In this document: piece by piece, positions 1-7,509 of the stretch | Numbering within the stretch: the first letter of the stretch is position 1 | How the letters are laid out: each line of letters opens with the position of its first letter | Assembly (NCBI GenBank): GCA_022571715.1 | Contig: JACZXH010000032.1 | Location: 1-40,902, forward strand | Direction: 5' to 3' | DNA: 40,902 nucleotides | Source of the DNA: Bacteroidota bacterium | Lineage (GTDB): Bacteria; Bacteroidota; Bacteroidia; Cytophagales; Cyclobacteriaceae | Program-made: the position numbers and the translations under genes | The notes under the pieces: model-generated | What the model saw: only the letters and a program-made list of their open reading frames with translations | Databases searched by the model: none | What the model was told of the DNA's origin: nothing

Positions 1-480
1 CCATCGGCAGCATCGGATTCCGACGAAGCACCTGATACTACGGAGGCGGCAAAGGAAAAACCAGCTGCAGAAGCGAAACCGGAAGAACCATTAGCTGAGG
101 CAAAAGACGAAGCCCAAACTGATGTTGCAGCGGAAGAGGTATCTGCTGAAGCCGGAAAAGAAACAGCGGAAACTGAAGAACCGGCAAAAGCACCAGTTTC
201 CGACGAAGCGCCTGAAAAAACAGAGGCGGCAAAGGATGAGCCATCTACAGCATCAGATTCCGACGAAGCGCCTGATGCTATGGAGGCGACAAAGGAAGAA
301 CCAACTGCAGAAGCGAAACCGGAAGAACCATTAGCTGAGGCAAAAGACGAAGCTCAAACTGATGTTGCAGCGGAAGAGGTATCTGCTGAAGCCGGAAAAG
401 AAACAGCGGAAACTGAAGAACCGGCAAAAGCACCAGTTTCCGACGAAGCACCTGAAACAACAGAGGTGGCAAAGGAAGAG
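1..480 (+). repeat. Two tandem 240-bp units inside the acidic tail
   Basis: Bases 1-240 and 241-480 align end to end without gaps and with few substitutions. Both begin with a ccatc(g/t)(g/a)cagcatc stretch and both contain the same run from about 63 to 228 (303-468 in the second copy). The unit is 80 codons, so the frame is kept. Inside each unit a shorter similarity at an offset of 180 bp (around 25 and 205) shows an older, smaller repeat. Bases 481-510 resemble the interior of the unit again. Confidence 0.9.
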
Positions 481-651
481 CCAACCGCAGAGGCGAAACC
501 CGAAGAACAATCAACTGAAGCTGCAGTTGATGCTGATGTAACTGCAGTAAAGACAACTGAAAAAACCGCGGAAAAGCCAACAGATCAAGCAAAACCAAAA
601 GCTTCTGATGCATCTGAAGAAAAAGACGGAACAGAAGAAGAGAAAAAGTAA
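1..651 (+). CDS. rpsP: C-terminal acidic tail of a protein before rimM, probably ribosomal protein S16 (partial)
   Basis: The reading frame is open from the first base of the window and stops at 649-651, so only the last 216 codons are present. The visible part is low-complexity and made almost only of Ala, Glu, Lys, Pro, Thr and Asp, with no folded domain. It ends 11 bases before rimM. In Bacteroidota the gene just before rimM-trmD-rplS is usually rpsP, and its S16 protein often carries an Ala/Glu-rich C-terminal extension, so I infer that this is the S16 tail. The S16 core would lie outside the window. The tail is unusually long and holds an exact-length 240-base tandem duplication (see repeat). 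An unrelated acidic protein cannot be excluded from this piece alone. Confidence 0.65.
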   Translation, partial: PSAASDSDEAPDTTEAAKEKPAAEAKPEEPLAEAKDEAQTDVAAEEVSAEAGKETAETEEPAKAPVSDEAPEKTEAAKDEPSTASDSDEAPDAMEATKEEPTAEAKPEEPLAEAKDEAQTDVAAEEVSAEAGKETAETEEPAKAPVSDEAPETTEVAKEEPTAEAKPEEQSTEAAVDADVTAVKTTEKTAEKPTDQAKPKASDASEEKDGTEEEKK

Positions 652-662
652 AATTTTTTACT

Positions 663-1190
663 GTGACAATTAATGAGTGCTTCCAGTTAGGTTATATCAT
701 TAAAACTCACGGGCTGAATGGAGAAGTGGATGTGTTTTTAGATACAGACTATCCAGAAAATTATATGCATTTGGAATCGACTTTTGTAGAAATTAAACAA
801 AAACTGGTTCCTTTTTTTATTGAATACATAAAGGTCAGAGGAAATAAGGCACTGATTAAGTTCAAGGAGATAGATTCTGTAGAAAATTCAAAGGAATTAA
901 AAGGATGTACACTACATCTTCCTGCCACGCTTCTACCACCTTTAAAAGGGAACACGTTTTATTTCCATGAAGTGATTGGGTATGATGTCGTTGATGACAT
1001 TGAAGGTACACTGGGACAAGTTGTCAAATTTTATAACTATCCAAACCAGGATTTACTGGTTGTTGTTTACAGGGAAAAGGAGGTGCTGATTCCATTGAAT
1101 GATGACATAATTATACATGTAAACCGCAGTAAAAAGCAGATTGAAGTTGCACTTCCGACTGGTTTGCTTGAAATTTACCTCGGTAATTGA
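663..1190 (+). CDS. rimM: Ribosome maturation factor RimM
   Basis: RimM binds ribosomal protein S19 in the 30S head and helps 16S rRNA processing. The protein is 175 residues, the usual length. The N-terminal RimM barrel is seen in the opening GYIIKTHGLNGEVDV and the PRC-type C-terminal half in the Y-DVVDDIEGTLGQV and VLIPLNDDII parts. The start is a GTG at 663; there is no in-frame ATG near it, and the family motif begins only nine codons later. It lies 11 bases after the S16-type frame and 12 bases before trmD, so these genes form one operon. The gene order S16-RimM-TrmD-L19 is the classic one. Confidence 0.95.
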   Translation: MTINECFQLGYIIKTHGLNGEVDVFLDTDYPENYMHLESTFVEIKQKLVPFFIEYIKVRGNKALIKFKEIDSVENSKELKGCTLHLPATLLPPLKGNTFYFHEVIGYDVVDDIEGTLGQVVKFYNYPNQDLLVVVYREKEVLIPLNDDIIIHVNRSKKQIEVALPTGLLEIYLGN

Positions 1191-1202
1191 TCTCATATAT
1201 TC

Positions 1203-1883
1203 ATGCGCTTTGATATTATTACTTGTCTTCCGAGGCTGCTCGATGGCCCTTTTAATGAATCTATTCTGAAAAGAGCCCGCGAAAAAAAACTCGTGGAAAT
1301 TCATTTACATGATCTCCGTGATTTTGCTATAAAAAAAAACCGGCAGGTAGATGATTATACCTATGGAGGAGGAGCAGGAATGGTGCTTATGATTGAGCCG
1401 ATTTACGGATGTATTAAAAAGTTAAAAGAAGAACGAAGATATGATGAAATTATTTATATGAGCCCTGATGGAGATTTGTTTAACCAGGGCGAGGCCAATA
1501 AGCTATCGTTGAAAAAAAATATCATAATTTTATGTGGGCATTACAAAGGTGTTGACGAACGGGTACGAGAGCATCTGATCACCAGAGAAATTAGTATTGG
1601 CAATTATGTGATGTCAGGAGGAGAACTTGCCGCAATCGTAGTGGTGGATGCTGTTACACGACTGATTCCAGGTGTGTTGTCGAATGAATCATCGGCGCTA
1701 ACTGATTCATTTCAGGATAACCTGGTGGCGGCGCCCGTTTATACCCGACCGGCTGATTTTGAAGGCATGAAAGTTCCTGCCATATTATTGTTGGGTAATC
1801 AAAAAATCATTGAAGCCTGGCGGTTTGAACAGGCTGTAGAAAGAACCAAAAAGCGAAGACCGAATATGCTGGAAGAAGAATAG
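1203..1883 (+). CDS. trmD: tRNA (guanine-N1-)-methyltransferase TrmD
   Basis: TrmD uses S-adenosylmethionine to methylate N1 of G37 in tRNAs, which prevents +1 frameshifting. The 226-residue protein shows the SPOUT/trefoil-knot signature: [17 protein letters not shown] near residue 50, [12 protein letters not shown] near 110, and the knot segment [10 protein letters not shown] with [13 protein letters not shown] near 140-160. The C-terminal helix with [10 protein letters not shown] is also typical. It begins 12 bases after rimM. Nothing looks broken. Confidence 0.97.
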   Translation: MRFDIITCLPRLLDGPFNESILKRAREKKLVEIHLHDLRDFAIKKNRQVDDYTYGGGAGMVLMIEPIYGCIKKLKEERRYDEIIYMSPDGDLFNQGEANKLSLKKNIIILCGHYKGVDERVREHLITREISIGNYVMSGGELAAIVVVDAVTRLIPGVLSNESSALTDSFQDNLVAAPVYTRPADFEGMKVPAILLLGNQKIIEAWRFEQAVERTKKRRPNMLEEE

Positions 1884-1944
1884 TTGTATGATGATTTAAT
1901 TTCGTTAAAAGATACCAAATCTTTTATCTTACATTACGATTCAC

Positions 1945-1952
1945 TAATTTTG
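1945..1952 (+). promoter_or_regulatory. Probable -7 promoter element for rplS
   Basis: TAATTTTG matches the Bacteroidota -7 consensus TAnnTTTG in all fixed places. It lies 39 bases before the rplS ATG, in the 107-base gap after trmD, the only sizeable gap of the translation cluster. The -33 element is weak. Confidence 0.5.
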
Positions 1953-1990
1953 CAATCCATTTTTAAGGCAGGACCTAATTCCATATAATC

Positions 1991-2344
1991 ATGAGTGAGC
2001 TGATGAAGATCGTTGAAGCGGAGTACAAGGACGTGAGAAGTAAGTATCCTGACTTTAAAGCCGGTGATACAATAAATGTACATGTAAAAATCCGTGAAGG
2101 GAGTAAAGAAAGAATACAACAATTTCAGGGCACCGTTATCCAGCGAAGGCACCCGAATACTAACGGTGAGACCTTTACAGTAAGAAAAGTATCAAATGGA
2201 ATTGGCATCGAACGCAAATTTCCCCTGTTATCACCTAATCTGGACAAAATTGAAGTTATAAGAAAAGGCGCCGTGAGAAGAGCAAGATTATTTTATCTTC
2301 GCGGACTCCAGGGTAAAGCAGCAAAGATCAGAGAAAAAAAATAG
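1991..2344 (+). CDS. rplS: 50S ribosomal protein L19
   Basis: L19 sits at the interface of the large and small ribosomal subunits. The 117-residue protein has the family's features: [20 protein letters not shown] near residue 23, FQGTVIQRR, the [16 protein letters not shown] block, and [18 protein letters not shown] at the C-terminus. It is the last gene of the translation cluster and is followed by a rho-independent terminator at 2374. A -7 promoter match in front suggests that it can be transcribed apart from trmD. Confidence 0.97.
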   Translation: MSELMKIVEAEYKDVRSKYPDFKAGDTINVHVKIREGSKERIQQFQGTVIQRRHPNTNGETFTVRKVSNGIGIERKFPLLSPNLDKIEVIRKGAVRRARLFYLRGLQGKAAKIREKK

Positions 2345-2373
2345 CATTTACACATAACATTATCATAATAAAT

Positions 2374-2398
2374 GGCCGGCAACAACCGGTCTTTTTTT
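2374..2398 (+). terminator. Rho-independent terminator after rplS
   Basis: A six-pair stem (GGCCGG with CCGGTC, one G-U pair) with a six-base loop is followed by seven T residues at 2392-2398. It sits 30 bases after the rplS stop. Confidence 0.85.
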
Positions 2399-2463
2399 AA
2401 TTTGTAGTATATTATTTTGTTGTTATTAAAACCTCTTAATTACAGGTTCATCAATAAATTGGA

Positions 2464-2471
2464 TAGCTTTG
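2464..2471 (+). promoter_or_regulatory. Probable -7 promoter element for accD
   Basis: TAGCTTTG fits TAnnTTTG fully and lies 45 bases before the accD ATG at 2516, after the rplS terminator. The -33 region is not clear. Confidence 0.5.
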
Positions 2472-2515
2472 TGCCTGCCATTCCTGTGGCGTAATACCAT
2501 TTGATCTATTTATTT

Positions 2516-3358
2516 ATGGCATGGTTTAAAAGGAAAGACAAGGGAATACTTACTCCCACTGCACAAAAAATGGAAGCCCCAGACGGGCTGTGGTATAAAA
2601 CCCCCAAGGGTAAATTTATCCATACACGCGAGTTAAAAAATAATGCCTATGTCAGCCCGGAAGACGGATACCATGTTCGCATAGGCTCTAAAGAATATTT
2701 CGAAATTCTATTTGACAATAACTCGTTTAAGGAATTAGATAAAAATATGGTTTCAGCTGACCCCCTGGGCTTTACAGATAGCAAACCTTATCCTGAAAGA
2801 ATCAAAGCGAGTCAAAAAAAAACGGGACTAAAAGATGCGATCCGTACAGCATATGGAAAAATGAACGGCATAGACATTACGATTGGGTGCATGGATTTTA
2901 GTTTTATCGGTGGCTCCATGGGATCTGTGGTTGGTGAAAAAATTGCACGAGCCATTGATCATGCACTGAAACACAAAACCCCGCTACTTATCATTTCCAA
3001 ATCAGGTGGGGCCAGAATGATGGAAGCAGGCATTTCATTGATGCAGATGGCAAAAACTTCTGCAAAACTCGCCCGGCTTTCCGAAGCCAAAATACCTTAT
3101 ATCTCCTTGCTTACTGACCCTACCACAGGAGGAGTTACAGCTTCATACGCCATGCTGGGTGATTTTAACATTGCCGAACCCGGCGCCTTGATCGGATTTG
3201 CAGGCCCCCGCGTAATACGTGAAACCATTGGCAAAGATCTGCCAAAAGGATTTCAAAGTTCTGAGTTTGTGCTGGATCATGGATTCCTTGATTTTATTGT
3301 TGACAGAAGACAGTTGAAAACCAAACTCACCACCCTGCTGAAAATGCTGGAAAATTAA
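2516..3358 (+). CDS. accD: Acetyl-CoA carboxylase carboxyltransferase subunit beta
   Basis: With AccA, AccD transfers the carboxyl group from biotin to acetyl-CoA to form malonyl-CoA, the first step of fatty acid synthesis. The 280-residue protein contains the crotonase-type fold of the family, with [19 protein letters not shown] near 135-155, [22 protein letters not shown] and [13 protein letters not shown] chose the ATG at 2516 because MAWFKRK is the usual family beginning; a TTG at 2501 would add five residues. The N-terminal zinc ribbon of Escherichia coli AccD is altered: the two Cys-x2-Cys pairs read T-x2-G (KTPKGK) and S-x2-D (SPEDG), so all four zinc ligands are gone. As far as I recall this is common in Bacteroidota, so it is probably a lineage trait and not damage. 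Confidence 0.95.
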   Translation: MAWFKRKDKGILTPTAQKMEAPDGLWYKTPKGKFIHTRELKNNAYVSPEDGYHVRIGSKEYFEILFDNNSFKELDKNMVSADPLGFTDSKPYPERIKASQKKTGLKDAIRTAYGKMNGIDITIGCMDFSFIGGSMGSVVGEKIARAIDHALKHKTPLLIISKSGGARMMEAGISLMQMAKTSAKLARLSEAKIPYISLLTDPTTGGVTASYAMLGDFNIAEPGALIGFAGPRVIRETIGKDLPKGFQSSEFVLDHGFLDFIVDRRQLKTKLTTLLKMLEN

Positions 3359-3363
3359 TCCAC

Positions 3364-3398
3364 GGGTGCATAGATTTGAAACCATCGTATGCCCTTTT
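3364..3398 (+). terminator. Possible terminator between convergent accD and the next gene
   Basis: GGGTGCATA (3364-3372) can pair with TATGCCC (3388-3394) with one bulge, followed by TTTT. It lies in the 38-base gap between the converging genes. The T run is short and overlaps the neighbour's stop. Confidence 0.4.
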
Positions 3399-3990
3399 AA
3401 TAATACAGGAAACTGAAACCGATTGCCAGGTTGAAATAAGAATATTGCGATTTGCTGCTTTCGACAGCATACTGGTATTTGGCTGCCAGGTTTAATCCCA
3501 TATTAAAATTCATAGGAATAAATATGCCGACTTCCGGGGCAAATCCCAGGTGCCAGTTGTTGTTTTCAAAAGCTACATGTCCGATTTCTGTTCGTTGTAA
3601 AGACCTGTGTGTTCCCAATCCTAAACCGATATACGGAGCAACTTCATCAAGCCCCTTCAGAAAGTAACGGCCCACAACAAGCAGGGGCAACATGTTCAGG
3701 TATCGCACCTGCGTGCCTGTAACGGTAACGCCATTCCCTTCCCAGGTTTCATCATTCTTTTTTTCTTTAAACACCTCCCAGCCAATCATGCCTCCTATTG
3801 CAATATTATCATTTATAAATTTCATTCCTTCAAATGAAACACCACGAAAACTTGTGTTATTGATGTAATCACTTGTAGTCCCTGTGGGGAAAGAAACATC
3901 CCAGTTTACCGTAAACATAGATGATTGCGTAAATGCTGCGGCAGGAAGCAGAATAACGGCAACCAGAATTAAATACATTCTTTTTTTCAT
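3397..3990 (-). CDS. Exported outer-membrane beta-barrel protein of unknown role
   Basis: The 197-residue product begins with a clear signal peptide (MKKRMYLILVAVILLPAAAF, then TQSS) and continues as alternating beta-strands with Gly and aromatic residues, ending in the aromatic strand NLAIGFSFLYY that is typical of outer-membrane barrels. It resembles the small OmpX/porin-like barrel proteins that are abundant in Bacteroidota; the substrate is unknown. I start at 3990 because this ATG heads the signal peptide; the frame is open to 4011. It lies 23 bases after the DUF4136 gene on the same strand, and both encode envelope proteins, so they are probably cotranscribed. Confidence 0.8.
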   Translation of the reverse strand: MKKRMYLILVAVILLPAAAFTQSSMFTVNWDVSFPTGTTSDYINNTSFRGVSFEGMKFINDNIAIGGMIGWEVFKEKKNDETWEGNGVTVTGTQVRYLNMLPLLVVGRYFLKGLDEVAPYIGLGLGTHRSLQRTEIGHVAFENNNWHLGFAPEVGIFIPMNFNMGLNLAAKYQYAVESSKSQYSYFNLAIGFSFLYY

Positions 3991-4013
3991 ATCTGTGAAA
4001 TAATTTATCATTT

Positions 4014-4688
4014 CTAATTAGTCCGTAAATACTGAGATTGGTCAAACATCTGATCGATTCCAGATGTGACCCTGGAATCAGAAGCGCTGTTTTGCGTCAA
4101 TATCCCATTTAAAATACCTATCCAGGCATCAGGAGCCAAATCATCCGATCCTACAACCTGCTCACCGGCGTCAACGTAATGAACAACAAGAGTGCCTGCC
4201 GAATACGAATAGCTTCCAACGAGTGGCGGATACCAGCCTCCCCAGCCTGGTCCCCAACCCCAGCCGGAATACCCTGGATACCAGCCCCAGTAGCCTCCCC
4301 AGCCACCTCCCGGATATGTGAAAATCACAGTCTTTTTCTGAGCCAGCGCTTCAATGGCAATCACAATATCGGGTTCTGTAGATACTGGGTCTGATATTTC
4401 TGTATAACTTAAAGCATTCATATTTGACCTGACCTGCCCAACAATAATATCCATTTCTACCCTGGTAAGCTCCAGATCGATAAAATCCGGATCATCAGGA
4501 TCTCCAATTTGAATAACGGTATCAGGCAATGCATAAGTATTAAACTTCGTAAAGTCTATTTCTTCATCGTACAAAGTAACTACTACATCAAATTCCTCAA
4601 TAAACAGGCTTTCACTCGGGTAACAACCCGTCAGGCTTGCTAATGCAGCCAGAAAAGCCACCCTTCCACCAAACCATCTCATCTTCAT
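4014..4688 (-). CDS. DUF4136-type lipoprotein with Gly/Trp/Tyr-rich insert
   Basis: The 224-residue product has a lipoprotein signal peptide ending in the lipobox LTGC (Cys22), so it should be lipidated and anchored in the envelope. The body matches the DUF4136 pattern: DFTKFNTYALPDT after residue 45, a central MDIIVGQVRSNMNALSYTEI helix and a C-terminal WIGILNGIL block before a final helix. Its function is unknown. Near residues 125-160 there is a Gly/Trp/Tyr/Pro-rich stretch (GGWGGYWGWYPG and more), which is longer and more Trp-rich than usual loops. A -7 promoter match (TATATTTG on the minus strand, 4764-4771) lies 75 bases upstream. It probably heads a two-gene operon with the beta-barrel gene. 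Confidence 0.8.
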   Translation of the reverse strand: MKMRWFGGRVAFLAALASLTGCYPSESLFIEEFDVVVTLYDEEIDFTKFNTYALPDTVIQIGDPDDPDFIDLELTRVEMDIIVGQVRSNMNALSYTEISDPVSTEPDIVIAIEALAQKKTVIFTYPGGGWGGYWGWYPGYSGWGWGPGWGGWYPPLVGSYSYSAGTLVVHYVDAGEQVVGSDDLAPDAWIGILNGILTQNSASDSRVTSGIDQMFDQSQYLRTN

Positions 4689-5010
4689 AATTCTTTAATT
4701 AGTTTTCAAACGTTTATTTTTGTGTGTATTTTTAATACCCGATTCCTGAGCTTTTAGAAGCTGCAAATATAAAAAACAATCAAGACAATTGCACTGAACC
4801 GCAAGAAATTGTAAATATTTAAGGGATACAATTGTTAAGTCTTACCTCACAATAGGTTATCTATATTTTATGTTGGCTTTGCAATCTTTTAAAAAATATT
4901 ATGCGTGTGTTTTCGATTGTTCTTAAAAGCCCATTATTAGTCAATAGGGGTATCCTGGAATTTATTCAGTTACAACTAATTGCAAACTGTCGATACAATC
5001 TTAACTTAGC
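4689..5010. other. Intergenic region between divergent genes
   Basis: This 322-base AT-rich gap separates the DUF4136 lipoprotein gene (leftward) and the radical SAM gene (rightward). I see no coding frame. The only signal is a minus-strand -7 match at 4764-4771. I found no good promoter for the radical SAM gene. Confidence 0.6.
4764..4771 (-). promoter_or_regulatory. Probable -7 promoter element for the DUF4136 operon
   Basis: Read on the minus strand this is TATATTTG, a full match to TAnnTTTG, followed by GC. It lies 75 bases upstream of the lipoprotein start. No clear -33 element is seen. Confidence 0.45.
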
Positions 5011-5997
5011 ATGATGCGCCTCATAAATCATCCGGTTCTTTGCAACTACTATGTTACCTACAGATGCAATGCAACATGTCACTTTTGTGATATCTGGGAA
5101 AAGCCATCTCCCTATGCTAATCCTGATACCGTAAGACAAAACCTGACGGAACTAAAGAAACTCGGCGTTAAGGTGATCGATTTTACAGGCGGTGAGCCCT
5201 TGCTTCACAGAGAAATTGACCTGCTGCTTCACGAAGCCAAAAAACTGGGATTCATTACAACACTTACTACTAATTGCCTTCTATATCCAAAATGGGCAGA
5301 GAGGATTGCCGGGCTTGTAGATATACTGCATTTCTCTCTCGACTATTATGATGCCGCCAAACACAACCGGTCAAGAGGTGTGGATTGCTACGATCATGTA
5401 ATGCGTTCTATAGAAATTGCAGGGCGCCTGCATGAAAGGCCTGATATACTTTTTACTGCATTCGAAGAAAATATGGATGAAATACAGCCCGTTTATGAAA
5501 ATATATGCAAACCCTGGAATCTGATCCTTTTATTAAACCCTGTTTTCGATTACAACCAGGTTGAAACCGGCCCGAAATTGTCACCTAAAACACTTGATTT
5601 GCTTTTAAAATGGGGGAAAAAGCCTGGTATCCATCTCGATGAAGCCTTTATACAGCTCAGAAAAGATGGAGGAAACCATATAGAAAATCCTGTTTGTAAA
5701 GCCGGTAGCTCTACAATCGTTATCGGTCCCGATAATCATTTAATTGTTCCATGCTATCATCTCGGAACTAAAGAATTTGCTATTAGCGACAACCTGTCAG
5801 AGCTATACAGGTCATCCGAAGTTCAGAAGATAGTGGAAATGGAAGGCAGGCTTCCTGAATGCGAAGGTTGTAGCATCAATTGTTATATGCAGCCTTCTTT
5901 TGCAGTTGAAATTAATAAATACTGGTTCAGATCACTACCCTCAACATTGAAATACACACTTAAAAAAGGTACATGGAAAAATCTCGTTTTCAGGTAA
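5011..5997 (+). CDS. Radical SAM protein with SPASM-like C-terminal cysteines
   Basis: The 328-residue protein has the radical SAM cluster motif C-x3-C-x2-C at Cys19, Cys23 and Cys26 (RCNATCHFCDIW), which binds a 4Fe-4S cluster and S-adenosylmethionine. The SAM-contact motif DFTGGEPLL follows near residue 60. The C-terminal part has more cysteines (NPVCKAGSS, VPCYH, ECEGCSINCY) arranged like a SPASM or twitch domain, which would hold one or more additional clusters. Such enzymes often modify peptides or act in cofactor and lipid synthesis, but nothing nearby points to a substrate: no small peptide gene is visible next to it. It stands alone, 125 bases before nqrF. The function is unknown. Confidence 0.8.
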   Translation: MMRLINHPVLCNYYVTYRCNATCHFCDIWEKPSPYANPDTVRQNLTELKKLGVKVIDFTGGEPLLHREIDLLLHEAKKLGFITTLTTNCLLYPKWAERIAGLVDILHFSLDYYDAAKHNRSRGVDCYDHVMRSIEIAGRLHERPDILFTAFEENMDEIQPVYENICKPWNLILLLNPVFDYNQVETGPKLSPKTLDLLLKWGKKPGIHLDEAFIQLRKDGGNHIENPVCKAGSSTIVIGPDNHLIVPCYHLGTKEFAISDNLSELYRSSEVQKIVEMEGRLPECEGCSINCYMQPSFAVEINKYWFRSLPSTLKYTLKKGTWKNLVFR

Positions 5998-6072
5998 AAT
6001 TCGTGGCTTTCTTCCTGCCTGATTTCATTATTAAAAAATCCTGTCCCTTTAAGCATTTAACCTTTTAATAAA

Positions 6073-6080
6073 TATATTTG
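6073..6080 (+). promoter_or_regulatory. Probable -7 promoter element for nqrF
   Basis: TATATTTG is a full match to TAnnTTTG, 43 bases before the nqrF ATG. It suggests that nqrF is transcribed independently of the radical SAM gene. Confidence 0.55.
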
Positions 6081-6122
6081 TAACCTTGAAAATAATCAGG
6101 TTTTAAACAACATAATTCTCTT

Positions 6123-7427
6123 ATGGGAATAGTAGTAATTTCCTCCGTCATTGCTTTCACTGTAATTATACTGACACTTGTATTAATTCTTTTATATGCG
6201 CAATCTCGCCTGGTACAAACTGGAGATGTAAAAATCATAATAAACAATGATGATGAGCATCCGCTGATCATCTCTGCAGGCTCGACATTGCTGTCAACAT
6301 TATCATCTCAAAAAATATTTCTTCCCTCTGCGTGCGGTGGAGGTGGAACTTGTGCCATGTGTAAATGCGTGATTGAATCGGGCGCCGGTGATGTGCTACC
6401 CACAGAAATCGGACACCTGAACCGAACCGAACAGCAAGGTCATGTCAGGCTTGCCTGCCAGGTAAAAGTAAAGGAGGACATGCATATTCTTATTTCGGAA
6501 GAAATATTCGGGATTAAGAAAATGGAATGTGAAGTGGTTTCGAACTACAACGTTTCTACTTTTATCAAAGAATTTGTTATGAAACTTCCTGATGGAGAAA
6601 CACTGGATTTTCAATCAGGAGGATATGTACAAATAGATGTACCGGAAGTTGAGGTAGATTTTAAAGATATGGAAATAAAGCCTCATCGGGAGCTGGGGCA
6701 CCCTGACGACGTTTTTAAAGCCGATTGGGATAATTTCGGGATGTGGAATTTGAAAATGAAGAATGATGAGCCCCTCTACAGAGCATACTCCATGGCCAAT
6801 CATCCTGCTGAAGGCAACATTATAATGCTCGACATTCGTATTGCCACTCCTCCATGGGACCGGAAGGCCAATAAATTTATGGATGTAAATCCGGGAATCT
6901 GTACTTCATATATATTTTCAAGAAAACCCGGAGATAAGGTTACAATTTCCGGGCCTTACGGCGAATTTTTTATAAACACTACCGACAGAGAGATGGTATA
7001 TGTTGGAGGAGGGGCCGGTATGGCACCCCTTAGATCACATATTTTCCACTTATTTCATACCGAAAAAACAGTGAGGAAAGTATCATATTGGTACGGTGGA
7101 AGGTCGCGGAAAGAACTTTTTTACATTGATCATTTCAGAAATATTGAAAAAGACTTCACCAATTTTCAGTTTAACATTGCACTTTCGGAGCCTCTTCCTG
7201 AAGACAACTGGACCATAAAATCCAGTTTGGAAGACAAGGAGCATGACGGCTATGTGGGTTTTATTCATCAGTCGTTGTATGATAAGTACCTAAAAGATCA
7301 TACCGAACCAGAAGATATCGAATATTACCTATGTGGTCCGCCTTTGATGAATTCCGCCGTACTGAAAATGCTGGATGATCTTGGTGTTCCGAAAGAAAAT
7401 ATTCGGTTCGACGATTTTGGCGGCTAG
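6123..7427 (+). CDS. nqrF: NqrF-type NADH:quinone reductase flavoprotein (Na+-translocating NQR subunit F)
   Basis: NqrF takes electrons from NADH through FAD to a 2Fe-2S cluster and passes them into the sodium-pumping NQR complex in the inner membrane. The 434-residue protein has one N-terminal membrane helix (residues 3-25), a ferredoxin domain with Cys71, Cys77, Cys80 and Cys112 (C-x5-C-x2-C then C), the FAD motif RAYSMAN, the NADH motif [13 protein letters not shown] and the C-terminal CGPPLMN and FDDFGG. Length and domain order fit full NqrF. The odd point is context: the genes on both sides are unrelated, and nqrA-E are not in the window although NqrF is normally last in an nqrABCDEF operon. 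It has its own -7 promoter match. Related membrane oxidoreductases with the same domains are the alternative. Confidence 0.88.
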   Translation: MGIVVISSVIAFTVIILTLVLILLYAQSRLVQTGDVKIIINNDDEHPLIISAGSTLLSTLSSQKIFLPSACGGGGTCAMCKCVIESGAGDVLPTEIGHLNRTEQQGHVRLACQVKVKEDMHILISEEIFGIKKMECEVVSNYNVSTFIKEFVMKLPDGETLDFQSGGYVQIDVPEVEVDFKDMEIKPHRELGHPDDVFKADWDNFGMWNLKMKNDEPLYRAYSMANHPAEGNIIMLDIRIATPPWDRKANKFMDVNPGICTSYIFSRKPGDKVTISGPYGEFFINTTDREMVYVGGGAGMAPLRSHIFHLFHTEKTVRKVSYWYGGRSRKELFYIDHFRNIEKDFTNFQFNIALSEPLPEDNWTIKSSLEDKEHDGYVGFIHQSLYDKYLKDHTEPEDIEYYLCGPPLMNSAVLKMLDDLGVPKENIRFDDFGG

Positions 7428-7509
7428 TATTCTAAAAGAAATTGCAAAATGTAAGCAAAATCCGGTTTTTCTCCTTTTGCTATTCTTTTAACGGTTAACA
7501 ATTCACAAC

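Noticed and set aside
1-480. The 240-bp tandem units as a CRISPR array or minisatellite outside a gene
   Set aside because: The unit is a whole number of codons, in frame with a long open frame, and there are no spacers; it is a coding repeat.
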